From Otis tarda (Eukaryota > Chordata > Aves > Otidiformes > Otididae): DNA of 64,000 bases. The notes beneath the pieces are model-generated. The model was not told the DNA's origin. It was given only the letters and a program-made list of their open reading frames with translations, and did no database searches. Positions 12,012 through 23,400 of the stretch are shown here, piece by piece (position 1 is the stretch's first letter; each line of letters starts with the position of its first letter). The stretch is taken from contig CM048552.1 of the NCBI GenBank assembly GCA_026413225.1, positions 83,243,001 through 83,307,000 on the forward strand. Reading direction: 5' to 3'. The position numbers and the translations under genes were made by a program.

Positions 12012-12078
12012 AGAATAGAATAGAATAGAATAGAATAGAATAGAATAGAATAGAATAGAATAGAATAGAATAGAATAG
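12012..12078. repeat. (GAATA)n pentanucleotide microsatellite
   Basis: Thirteen perfect or near-perfect GAATA units abut the 3' end of a minus-strand CR1. On the CR1 strand this is (TATTC)n, which looks like an expansion of the CR1 terminal ATTCTATG-type repeat. Confidence 0.95.
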
Positions 12079-12775
12079 TTTAGTTCCAGTTGGAAGGGAC
12101 CTACAACTTAGGAAAGGATCTATCACTTAGTCCAACTGCCTGACCACTTCAGAGCTGACTGAAAGTGAAAGCATATTAAGGGAATTGTCCAAATGCCTCT
12201 TCAACACTGACAGGGATGGGCCATCAACCATCTCTCTAAGAAGCCTATTCCAGTGTCTGACCACCCTCTCAGTAAAGAAATGCTTCCTAGTGTCCAGTCT
12301 GAACCTCCCCTGGTGCAGCTGTGAGCCATTCCCATATGCCCTGTCACTGGATACCAGAGAGAAGAGATCAGCACCTCCCTCTCCATTTCGCCTCCTCAGG
12401 AAGCTGCAGAGAGCAATGAGCTCACCCCTCAGACTCCTTTTCTCCAGACTAGACAAACCCAGAGTCCTTGGCCACTCCTCATAGGACACACCTTCCAGCC
12501 CTTCCACCAGCTTTGTTGCCCTCCTCTGGATCCATTCAAGTACCTGAACATCTTTCTTAAATGGTGGGGCCCAGGACTGCACATTGTACTCAGGGTGAGG
12601 CTGCATCAATGCTAAATACAGCAGAATAATCACCTCTTTTGACCATCTGGTTATGCTGTGTTTGATGCATCCCCAAATGTGGTTTGCCCTCTTGGCTGCC
12701 AGGGCACACTGCTGACTCACAGTGAGCCTGTTGTCAACCAGCAGATCAGGCTGGGTGATTGGGCTTCTCCTGGCA
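12079..12775 (-). mobile_element. CR1: CR1 LINE fragment, 3' part of ORF2
   Basis: On the minus strand a frame of nearly 200 codons (12127-12720) encodes the CR1 RT tail: ALAAKRANHIWGCIKHSITR, IQRRATKLVEGLEGVSYEEW, VVRHWNRLLREM. It has drifted from the other CR1 copies here, so it is an older subfamily. Being 5'-truncated it is immobile. It lies between MOXD2 and the lectin gene. Confidence 0.93.
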
Positions 12776-14421
12776 GATTACATCTGCCATCAGAGCAAAA
12801 ACTCAATCCGGCATTTTCAATTGGTAAATGCTGCTATGAACTAGGAAATATCCTCCAGGATATTTTCTGAAGGTTCACAGCACAATGTCCACACAGCTGC
12901 CACTTCCTGCTCTATGAAAGTATTAGTCATGAAGGGATTTAAAAACTTGGAAAGCCTAGGGCTTGTTTTGTTTAAACTAACCTATTCTAGTTGCTACCTT
13001 TGCATATTAAGCACCCTTTGCCCTTCCTGAAGCAGGCTGGATCAATCCCACTTTATGAATCTCCATTTGCCATCAGAAATTACCTACAGAGGGGAAGAAC
13101 ATGTAAGAGCTGCACAAAACCCACATTCCTCAGGACACAGCAAGTCATCTTGGTTCTGGTTTAGAAGAGCTGCAGACACATGACAGAGCCCCGAAATGTG
13201 AGAGGGTCCTGTTTCAGCAGCATTGAGGACATTTCTGTATGGATTAGGGCAGATCTATCATGCTTTCGGATGCCTGCCTTTGAGAGCACTGCCTTCTGGA
13301 CTTTGCAGGGCTGCTCCCCGTGATGTGCCGTGGGTCCACTCTGGAAGTTTCATTCTACTTCCTGGGGCTGACTTGCAAATCTCTGTATTTTACTTCTCCT
13401 TTCAATTTCATGTAATACAGTTTGTCTTTTCAAAATACAAAGGCAAGGGGAGGGGCAGACTGTAAAGATTTGGAAAGTCAAAATACTACTAATGCCAGAA
13501 CCACTTCCAACAAAGGCAGCTACATCAAGGCCATGAGATTCATGGATTCACCTTTAACATGCTACTATCAAAAGATCAATTAGAAGTAGGCTTCCTTTCT
13601 CGTTACTATTTTCTGTGCGACAGAAAGAGGAAAGAACTTCCTCTTGAAGGTTAGATAGGGGAGGGAGCTACAAGTCATCTTCCGTTCAGAGTACCATTTT
13701 AAAAACAAAAGCAAGAGCTAAAAAGTAGAAGGAGTAGCAAGAATGTCAGAAAATCTCATTTACGCTGACTTGAACTTGATTCAATCCACCGGGCCCAGAC
13801 TACAGAAGGTCACTGATGTACAAGGTAGGTCAAATGCTCTGCACTGAGCTTTCTTTGTATTCTTCAGCCTCCTCCGCATATATTTCGAAAGAGTGCTGTG
13901 AGGCACCAAAGCCTCAAAGAGGACAAAGGATATGTGAGGGCCAGTGCTGTGAAAAATGTGCAGGTGGAGTGTCCATGTCAGTTTTTCTACCAAAAAAAAA
14001 AAAGGGGGGATTATTATAAGGTCTGCTTTTCATTTGTTAAGGTGCAAGTGTAAGGAAGAGCTGCTTGTGTGATATTACGGGTAGTTTTTATTTAAGAGAT
14101 TATTCCACAGCTGAACATCAATTGGTCCTGAAACAGGTGTGTTCTCACACAGCAGACTCCGATGCCTGCAGCAAATTGATTAGGAGATTGAGTGCCTAAT
14201 GTTTCCGTTGTTTGAAGCAGTCTCGTGCATAGCCCGTTTCTGCTTGCTGAGCATTGCTTCAGGGTTTTTTCCTCCTGGCCTTGTCTGTACAAACTACTTG
14301 TTTAATAAACCAAGCATGAAGTGTTTAGATTTAAAATGCATGTGCATGTGCCCATGTCTCCTCTGTTATTGTCTGCACTGAAGATAAACCAGATCTGTTT
14401 CTGCCTAGAGCAAGTCCTCTA
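12776..14421. other. Intergenic DNA upstream of lectin gene 1
   Basis: No gene is recognised. It presumably holds the promoter and 5' non-coding exon(s) of the lectin gene that follows, but no TATA box or CpG island stands out. There is a run of 11 A before GGGGGG near 13990. Confidence 0.4.
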
Positions 14422-14425
14422 ATGT
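14422..14425 (+). CDS. Candidate minimal first coding exon (ATG+T) of lectin gene 1
   Basis: ATG followed by T and a gtgaag donor gives phase 1, exactly what the exon at 14588 requires; the product would start MCSTYAEV. The intron would be only 162 bp. Another phase-1 possibility is an ATG near 13957 with donor gtaagg near 14051. Neither can be chosen without a transcript. Confidence 0.3.
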
Positions 14426-17400
14426 GTGAAGGCAATGGACAAAAATATTATTTGGGCATAGTTAAACACAGTCATATAAATCAGTTGCTGTCATGTGTTT
14501 AGCATTTCTCATAATTTCAGTCATTTTTGTTCCATTTAAGTTGTTTCTCAGCATCCTCTGTTCTCTGTTATTTTTGCCTGGTTTTAGGTTCTACATATGC
14601 AGAAGTGAAAGTGCAATCCCTAGATACAAATGCTGCAGCTAGCTACACATTATCTGGTGAGTTTTTAGCTATGTGCTAAATTTATATGAATTTAAACAAT
14701 GAGAGGAGAGGAGGCCATTCCTTATTTTCCAAAAATGCAGCAAAATAAAACCGTATGGGAGACAGGAAGATACAGTTTTCTGCTTGACATAGCCAGAGCA
14801 GGGGGCAGTTGATGTGTTGCGTTATATGCAACTAAACACTTGTTGGCTTCACTGGTGTAGGAACACAAGTATGTTTTGGGCCTGACCAAGAAACTACATA
14901 GCGCAGCCTCCTATCTCCAACAGTGAGCATAAGTGAACAACTGGAGATAAATAAGAAGAGGGTAGGCATATATGATACCTTCCTGTAATACTTTCACATG
15001 CATTCATCTACTCAGGGACTTCCTGAGACAGATGTGTTTCTGTTTACGTACCCTCAGTGGATTTCTCTTCTACAAACTTGCCGAATCTCCCCTTTGTTCT
15101 ATACACAGCCCTGATTTCTACAACATTCTTTGATGAGGTGATCCACAGTTCTTTTTAACATCACACGAAGAACCAGCTGCATTTTTTACTCTTTTCAGCT
15201 TCAGCTGATGTTCCCTGAAAGACACAGTAAGCAACCATACCCTATCCAAAGTCTCCAAGACACTCAGAGTTTTATATAACTCTGTCATAGCTTCTTCTTT
15301 GTAATCTCTTTTCCATACTGCAGAACCCTAGTCTTCACCATCATTTACTGCTTCCCTTCTCTGAACCCTTTCCTGAAACAGGGGTAGTTGAACTGCATGC
15401 AATATTGAAGGTAGAGGTGAATCATGGATTTATAAAACCATGCAGCAGACAAAACACCCCTGATTTTTGTTTGTGTTCCTTCTGAATAATTCCAAATGTG
15501 TGAGATTGCAGTCTTCATCTTAGGAGACATTAGAAACCTAACCATGCATGGTCTTGGACAACCTGGTCTAGCTGACACTACTTCAGCAGGGAAGCTGGAC
15601 TAGGTGATCTTTTCAGGTTTCTTCCAACATAAATGATTCTGTGACTGTGTGGTCAGGACAGCAGACCTGAAGTTCACAGATCTCCTCTAGAACATTCTTA
15701 TTTCTTAATTTTTAATTCACATTAAATCTGTTACCTTCTAGTCCCTGGGTGCAAAGATAGCTTTAAGAGTGGGATTACAAAATAGCATTATTAATCCAGC
15801 TGTCTCACAACTAATGCCTCTTGGAATTTGTCAGTATATCCATTTTTTTTATCTGGGCCACATGTCTTCCAGTTCATGTGGCTGCTCACAAGGAACTGCC
15901 ATGAAATGGAAGATCCACCCAGTTCTTAGTCAGCCCCGATACAAGTGATTAATTTAGCTTCTCTACTACGACCTTAACTTCTGAATGCTTCCTGGCTAGC
16001 CTACCATCCACTGGCCTACAAATCTCCAGCAATGTACCTTCTCTTGGTGTGTTTGAAGACATAATGTGTTTGAAACGCATGTGTTCGAAAATATATGTTT
16101 GAAGTTTTTTCCTTCTCAAGTTCTTTTCTGTTTAATTGTTTTTTTCTTACATACAATATTTGATTTCCCAGGGTTTGTGATAATTTCTATTGTCTTCATT
16201 TAATGTCTACAGCTATGGAAAGTTAACAATCTGCTTCTAATAGCTCTGTCAACTTCCTTTTGCCTGTTCCCAGATCATTCTTAGTAAGTGCCTTTTATTG
16301 GCCATGTGTTGCCAGGATGATATTCTTCAATAATATACGGTCTGTCTGTAGGGATTTCATTCTCTCTTAGCAGTCCTTTTTAGCTTATTTTAATAACTGC
16401 CCTCTCGTTCCTGTAGTTTCCTTCTTTTACCCATTAGCACTCTATTTTTCATTAGGTAGTCTAGTGCTATTATGACTTTCTTGTTTTTAACCACTTCCTC
16501 ATATATATGGCATATTTGGATGCTGTTCAGTTACCTATCCACAGGTGTCCAGAGCCATCTGGGAAGCATCAGAACATTCAGTCTGGCTTCAGTATGCAAA
16601 TCTGGAAGGCCATAGACTCTTGGAGGTCCTTAATTGGTGTAATACCTTGCAGTTCTGTGCAGTTATCTAATACCTGAGGGTATCTGAGAGAGCTTAAGCC
16701 ACCCATTTTCAGGTACCTGACATCTGAGTATTTTAGTATAGGGTGGGACATTCCAGGTCTTCCCATCTTATTTTTCAGGCTTCTAGTATATGCGTAGAAG
16801 CAGATGTGCCATAGCTATTGTTTGCTTCTTAACGCTTTATTTAAATGAGGGTCAGTTTTGCATTTCCTGTTTGGCTGTTTCTACACTCTAACCTTTCCTT
16901 TTCCTGAGGAACAGAGTGGTTTTGAAGTCACACAGAACAATAATGTCACCCTAAACCCTCAATGTCCAAGTGGAGACCGGTGACGAGTGGCGTCCCTCAG
17001 GGGTCCGTGTTGGGCCTGGCCCTGTTCAACATCTTTGTCGGCAACATGGACAGTGGGATAGAGTGCACCCTCAGCAAGTTTGCCGATGACACCAAGCTGT
17101 GTGGTGCCGTTGACACGCTGGAAGGGAGGGATGCCATCCAGAGAGACCTTGACAGGCTGGAGAGGTGGGCCCATGCAAACCTTATGAGGTTCAACCAGGC
17201 CAAGTGCAAGGTCCTGCACCTGGGTCATGGCAATCCCAGGCACAAATATAAGCTGGGCAGAGAATGAATTGAGAGCAGCCCTGAGGAGAAGGACTTGGGA
17301 GTGCTGGTGGATGAGAAGCTTAACATGAGCCGGCAATGCGGCCTTGTGGCCCAGAAGGGCAACCGCATCCTGGGCTGCATCAAGAGGAGCGTGGCCAGCA

Positions 17401-20400
17401 GGTTGAGGGAGGTGATTCTCCCCCTCTACTCTGCTCTGGTGAGACTCCACCTGGAGTACTGTGTCCAGCTCTGGAGCCCCCAACATAAGAAGGTCATGGA
17501 CCTGTTGGAGAGGGTCCAGAGGAGGGCCACGAAGATGATAAGAGGGCTGGAGCACCTCTCCTATGAGGACAGGCTGAGAGAGTTGGGGCTGTTCAGCCTG
17601 GAGAAGAGGAGGCTCCGGGGAGACCTTGTAGCGGTCTTCCAGTACCTCAAGGGGGCCTACAAGAGAGATGGGGAGAGGCTGTTCAGTAGGGCCTGTTGTG
17701 GCAGTATGAGGGGTAATAGTTTTAAAATAGAGGGAGGTAGATTTAGATCAGATATTAGGAAAAAATATTTTTACATTGAGGGTGGTAGAGCACTGGAACA
17801 GGTTGCCCAGAGAGGTGGTGGAGGGCCCATCTCTGGAAACTTTCAAGACCAGGTTGGATGAGCCCCTGAGCAACCTGATCTAGTCGAAAATGTCCCTGCT
17901 CCTTGCAGGGGGGTTGGACTAGATGACCTTTGGAGGTCCTTTCCAACCCTGACAATTCTATGATTCTATAAACTGCTCTTTAGCTTGCATCAGCTTTCCT
18001 TTCCTCATTTTATGAGTTAGTTACAACCTTCAGCCCCTGCCAGCTTGCTCTTACTGATTTTAAAAGTTACTTAAGATCTTCTAGATGCCACGTCCAGCAA
18101 CTGGACTCTCTTATAGTTAAGATGAAATCTGTTCCTCCAGAGTGTTTGGACATTCTGTACCTGATGTGTCCCAAATTCCTGAAGAATCAGAAATCTGGAT
18201 CCTTACCCCATCTTCTCAGTCAGGTGCTAAAATGCTACCTTTTCATTTCTCCCTCCAGTCCCGCATAAGGTACTGGGACAATTTCTGGAATTGCCACCTT
18301 AGCATTCCTGGTCACCAACTTCCTTCCTACAAGCTTCCATTTTGCCACTAAAACTTCTCTCTACCCTTCCCAGTCTTGTTGGTAACCACATGGACTAGTG
18401 TATCAGTAAATAGTTCGCACCTATCAAATAGATTTGTTGATTAGTGCGTTCAACATGTTTTCAGGGTGCAACCATTTCCTGACCAAATCTCCTCAGGCAG
18501 AAAGCCTGACAGCACAGAGGAGTTCTTGAGTGCCACCATCTTTCAAATACTGGTTTAAAATCAGTCTAATTTAATTCTATACTAAGTATGACAGCTTCTT
18601 ATCATTTCAGTAATTCAAATACTAATGCATAAGTAGGTGTGAAAATGAGGTTACCAGACAGAACAGACCAGATATTGACTGCAGTTAGGATGAAGATTCA
18701 GACTGGGTTCTTTACAGATCAGGGGTAATAGCAGCAAAAACATCAATTTGGTTTTCAGCTCCTAGTTGCCACACAGACACCATAAACTTCAAAGCTAGCA
18801 GAAAGGCTAAGCAAATACTTTAGCAGATATGGGAAGCAGGAAGAGATGGAAAATTCTCCTTTACCTTTTAACTTAGTGTCTGATGAGTCTAGCCAGCCAC
18901 TGAACACGTTATTTGTCCTCTTGGACCTGCCAGTATCCACTGAGTTGGCAGACTAATGAATATTGCAAGGATCCCCCTGAAGTAAATCCTGAACAAAAGC
19001 CCATAAACAACAGTCAAAACAGAAAGAGGAGACAGTTCAACTCTTTTGAAAAATGTACTTTGTTGAGGAGCATAACATGCCAGGACCTTTATCTGGTAGG
19101 TTGATTGGATTTTGCTTTCATAGTATTTTGAGAGGGTGGATAAGGATCCCAGTTGAGCACTTAACTCTAGTATCAAGTGCATTAGAATTTAATAAAGTAT
19201 TCTAGGCAATGGCAGAATGGTTCAGGTTGAATGTGATGGGAAAAAAAAAATGTCCCCAGAGTGTATCCATAGCAAAAGGAACAAACATCTGAAGAGACAG
19301 CACCAAAGGGCTTTGCCTAACTTCAAAGAGTTGTCTGAGTGTGAGCCTGAAAAGGGCATCTTTGAAGATGAAGGGTTCCTTTTCCAGTTGTTCCCCTGAT
19401 GTTTATTTTTTCTGTCTACCTGTAGGTAAAAGCTGTTCCTCCAGAGCACGTGTCGCTGTATTGATTGCTGTGATAATCCTCCTACTGGTCTTAGCGGTGT
19501 GTCTGATACTTATGTGTAAGTCCTGCTAAAAATGCAAAAACTGCAATTAATTTGTGACTCTCACCCACTGACTGACATCTAAGTCATGACATCTAAAACC
19601 AGGTAGTCTGAAGGCACAGGACAGTAGTTTTCAGCCAACAGTGCCCATAAGAGGAAATCTGTAAAGGAGTCAAGTGGTTTGAAAGTTCAAAATTCCAAAA
19701 GAAAAACAGCCAAAAAAACCTGCCAATGTTAAAAGAATAAATAATTTCTTATACAAATGTTTTGAAGAAACAAGTCAAGATTAGATAATGCCTATTAGCA
19801 ATATGATTGCTATCCATAAGAATACATCAAGGCGATGATCTTATATCATGTCACTAAGATGTCCATAACACCAAAGATCTTTAAATAAATATGAATAAAA
19901 AGCTCATTTGAAAGAGGTAACTAAGTCACAACTTAAAGGAATTTGTTTGCATCTTACTCGAATAGAAGCCTGGTACTAGATCTCTCTGCATATTTGTTAC
20001 TTAGTTCATAACAATCTTTGAACTACATAAAAAAAATATATCATCATGTTCAAAAAATGTGACACTTCAGGAAATGGTGTAGTGGACATGGTGGTGTTAG
20101 GTTGATGATTAGACTTGATGATCTTAGAGATCTTTTCCAACCTTAAAGATTCTATGATTCTCTGATTCTATGATTTTTTTTTAGAAAGAGAGCGTTCCTA
20201 TCTCCATTAGGAAAAAAAAATGTTACTGAAGCTATATGGTACTTTCCTTTGAATATTTTCAAGGAATCATTTTTAAATTTCAGATGTGGTTGCTTTGATA
20301 GTTGAGCAAGCTTGACAGGTTTCCACTATCAATCACACTCAAGTCCCAGAGTTTGCCACCTACTCAGAGATGCACATGGAGAAACTCTTTGCGAAGACAT

Positions 20401-23400
20401 GTCAAAATCTTTGATCCATGGAACCTAAAAAATAGGGTTGGAGGAGGTAATTGCTTTTTCTTTTTCAAGGCAAAGAGTAAAGGACAGATGTCTGATAGTG
20501 CTCTGACCTTTATAAAGTGTAAAATACAACAGGAAGGGCAAAATTTAAAACAAAACAACATAACAAGGTGAAATTACTAGCATTTAATGGAGCTTTAAAT
20601 CAGGAGCTGAATGAGGGGTCATTAGACTTTGAGTCAGGTCTGGCTTCAGTTATACTTTGTTGGGTTCAGTACTGCTTCAGTGAACTGAAAAAATACTCCT
20701 AAGAAACTTGCGATCTAGATCAGACTTGAGAAACTAAATCAAATTAGCTTTTAATTTCAATATAATACAGTTTTCTCTTGTACTCCAAATGAAAACTGTT
20801 GCCATTTTGACTGTTTTATGAGTTTTCCAGTTTTTGTTTTGCCAAATATACCATTGTTGACAAACAGATTGTTTAAATGAATGTTGCCTCAGTCGCCGAG
20901 GCAACAGCTTCGGAGCCGGCAGCATCCGCAGCTCAGCCAGGGGATTCCCGAAGCAGGGCAGCTCAGGGGGGAGCGGAGCGAGGCGCCAGGAGCCCGCAGC
21001 TCGCGCGAGAGCGGCTGACGAGACGTGGGCGGAGCCAGGGGGCACCGGCGGTCCGGCCCCTCTCCCCGGATAAAGCAGAACCTGGGGAGCGCCGCCGGCC
21101 CGGAGGGCGGCGCGGCAGTTCGCGCAGGAAGGGCGCGTCAGCGAGGGCGCCGCCCCGGGGCACTTGGTGATTCACGCCTCTCAGGGCGACATGGCCAGCA
21201 CCCGCCTGAGAACAAAGGCTGCGCCTCCGGCCGGGAGGTCTGCGGCGGTCGGTGCCTCCGTGCAGACGGAGCAGCCGAGGGGGGAGGCTGCGGTGCAGAC
21301 CTCGGGCTGCAGGCCGTGCCTGGACCCCACTCCCGGGGCAGGGGCAGGCGGCAGCCCTGACTGCAGAAGGTGTGCCCGGGTGGAGCAGCTCCTGCGGCAG
21401 GTGGCTGAGCTGCAGGAGGCGGTCGGGAGGCTGCGGGACATCAGGGAGGCTGAGAGGGAGGTGGACGCTTGGTTCCAGGCACAGTCTGCACCGGAACCAC
21501 AGCACCCAGTGAACCAATCAACCCCCCCCGCACTGACACACGACATGAGCAAGCAGGCAGAAGATGCCAATGAATGGAAAGCTGCAGGGGCAAGGCGCAG
21601 GAGGAAGAAGCAGCAGCTTCCTCAGAACCCCGAGGTGCCCCTGCAGAACCGCTTTGCTGCTCTGCAGGCTGAAGAAGGAAGACCCAGCACCTCGGGGGAG
21701 GCACGGGAGCCATGCGAGGTAGCATTCCCGGCTCGTGCAATAACTAGCGCTACTAAGAAAAAGGGACGAGTGGTAGTAGTGGGTGAGTCCCTCCTGACAG
21801 GTACGGAGGCACCCATCTGCCGCCCCGATGCGGTCTCTCGGGAGGTATGCTGTCTCCCGGGGGCTCGTATCAGGGATGTCACCGAGAGACTACCTAGCCT
21901 CATACGGCCCACAGACTGTGGGTCCACTGCTGGTGTTTCATGTGGGGGCCAGCGACACAGCCGGCAGCAGCCTGAGAAACATCAAAAGGGATTTCAGGGC
22001 TCTGGGTTCAACAGTCAAAGGCTCTGGGGCACAGGTGGTATTCTTGTCAATCCTCCTGGTCGAAGGGCAGGGTCCTGAAAGGGCCAGACATATCTGGCAG
22101 GTTAACTCATGGTTCAGGGAGTGGTGCTACAGCCAGGGCTTTGGGTATCTAGATCACGGGGTGTGCTTTGAGAAGCCCGGGCTGGTAGGGGCGGATGGCG
22201 TGCACCTAACCAAGAGGGGGAAGAGTGTGCTTGGACAAAGACTTGCCAGGCTCGTCCGGAGGGCTTTAAACTAGTGTTGCCGGGGGGGAGCACAGTTCAG
22301 CCCACTACTGTCAGCATGGCGCCAGTGCCAGCACCGAGGGTCCAGAAGCTGAGGAAGGATCACAGATAAGTGCAAATGAAGCTAAACTGCGATCCAATAG
22401 TACCCCTGTTGCTCCAGCCAGCAAGTCGGCTTTGTCGGGGGCCCAGCTGAAGTGTCTCTATACCAATGCACGCAGCATGGGGAATAAACAGGAAGAGCTG
22501 GAGATGCGTGCACGTGAGCAGGGCTACGACCTCATTGGCATCACGGAGACGTGGTGGGATGACACATATGACTGGAGCATCAACATGGAGGGGTACAGGC
22601 TTTTTAGAAAGGACAGGAAGGGGAGATGAGGAGGGGGTGTCGCTCTCTACATCAGCAACCGGCTGGAGTGCGTGGAGCTCCGCCTGGGGATGGAGGAGGG
22701 GCTGACAGAGAGCTTATGGGTCAAGATTGGAGGATGGGGATGGACAGGGGACCTTATGGTGGGGGTCTGTTACAGGCCGCCTGGCCAGGAAGACAGAGCA
22801 GACGAAGCGCTCTATAGGCAGATAGGAGCTGCCTCACAGTCACAGGCCCTGGTCCTCATGGGGGACTTCAACCACCCTGACATCTGTTGGAGAGACAACA
22901 CGGCAGGGCACAGGCAGTCCAGGAGGTTCGTGGAATGCGTGGACGACAACTTCCTCCTGCAGGCGATAGAGGAGCCGACAAGGAGGGGTGCCATGCTCGA
23001 CCTTGTGCTCACCAACTGGGAGGGGCTGGTGGGGGATGTGAAACTCAAGGACAGCCTTGGCTGCAGCGACCGTGACACGGTGGAGTTCAAGATCCACGGG
23101 GCAGCGAGGAAACTACACGGCAAGCTCTCTGCCGTAGACTTCAAGAGGGCAGACTTCGGCCTCTTCAGGGACCTGATGGGTTAAGTGCCATGGGAGGCGG
23201 TCCTGGAGGGAAGAGGGGCCCAGGAAAGTTGGTCTATATTCAAGGAGCACCTTCTCCAAGCTCAGCAGAGGTGCATCCCGATGAAGAACAAGTCGGGCGA
23301 AAAGGCCAGGAGGCCAGTGTGGATGAGCAAGGAGCTCCTGGACCAACTGAAAGTAAAAAAGGAGGCCTATAGAGGGTGGAAACGGAGACAGGTAGCCTGG

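Noticed and set aside
12127-12720. 197-codon minus-strand open frame
   Set aside because: It is the RT tail of a 5'-truncated CR1, not a host gene.
14199-14381. Met-start frame considered as first exon of lectin 1
   Set aside because: No donor of the required phase and a Cys-rich sequence unlike a cytoplasmic tail.
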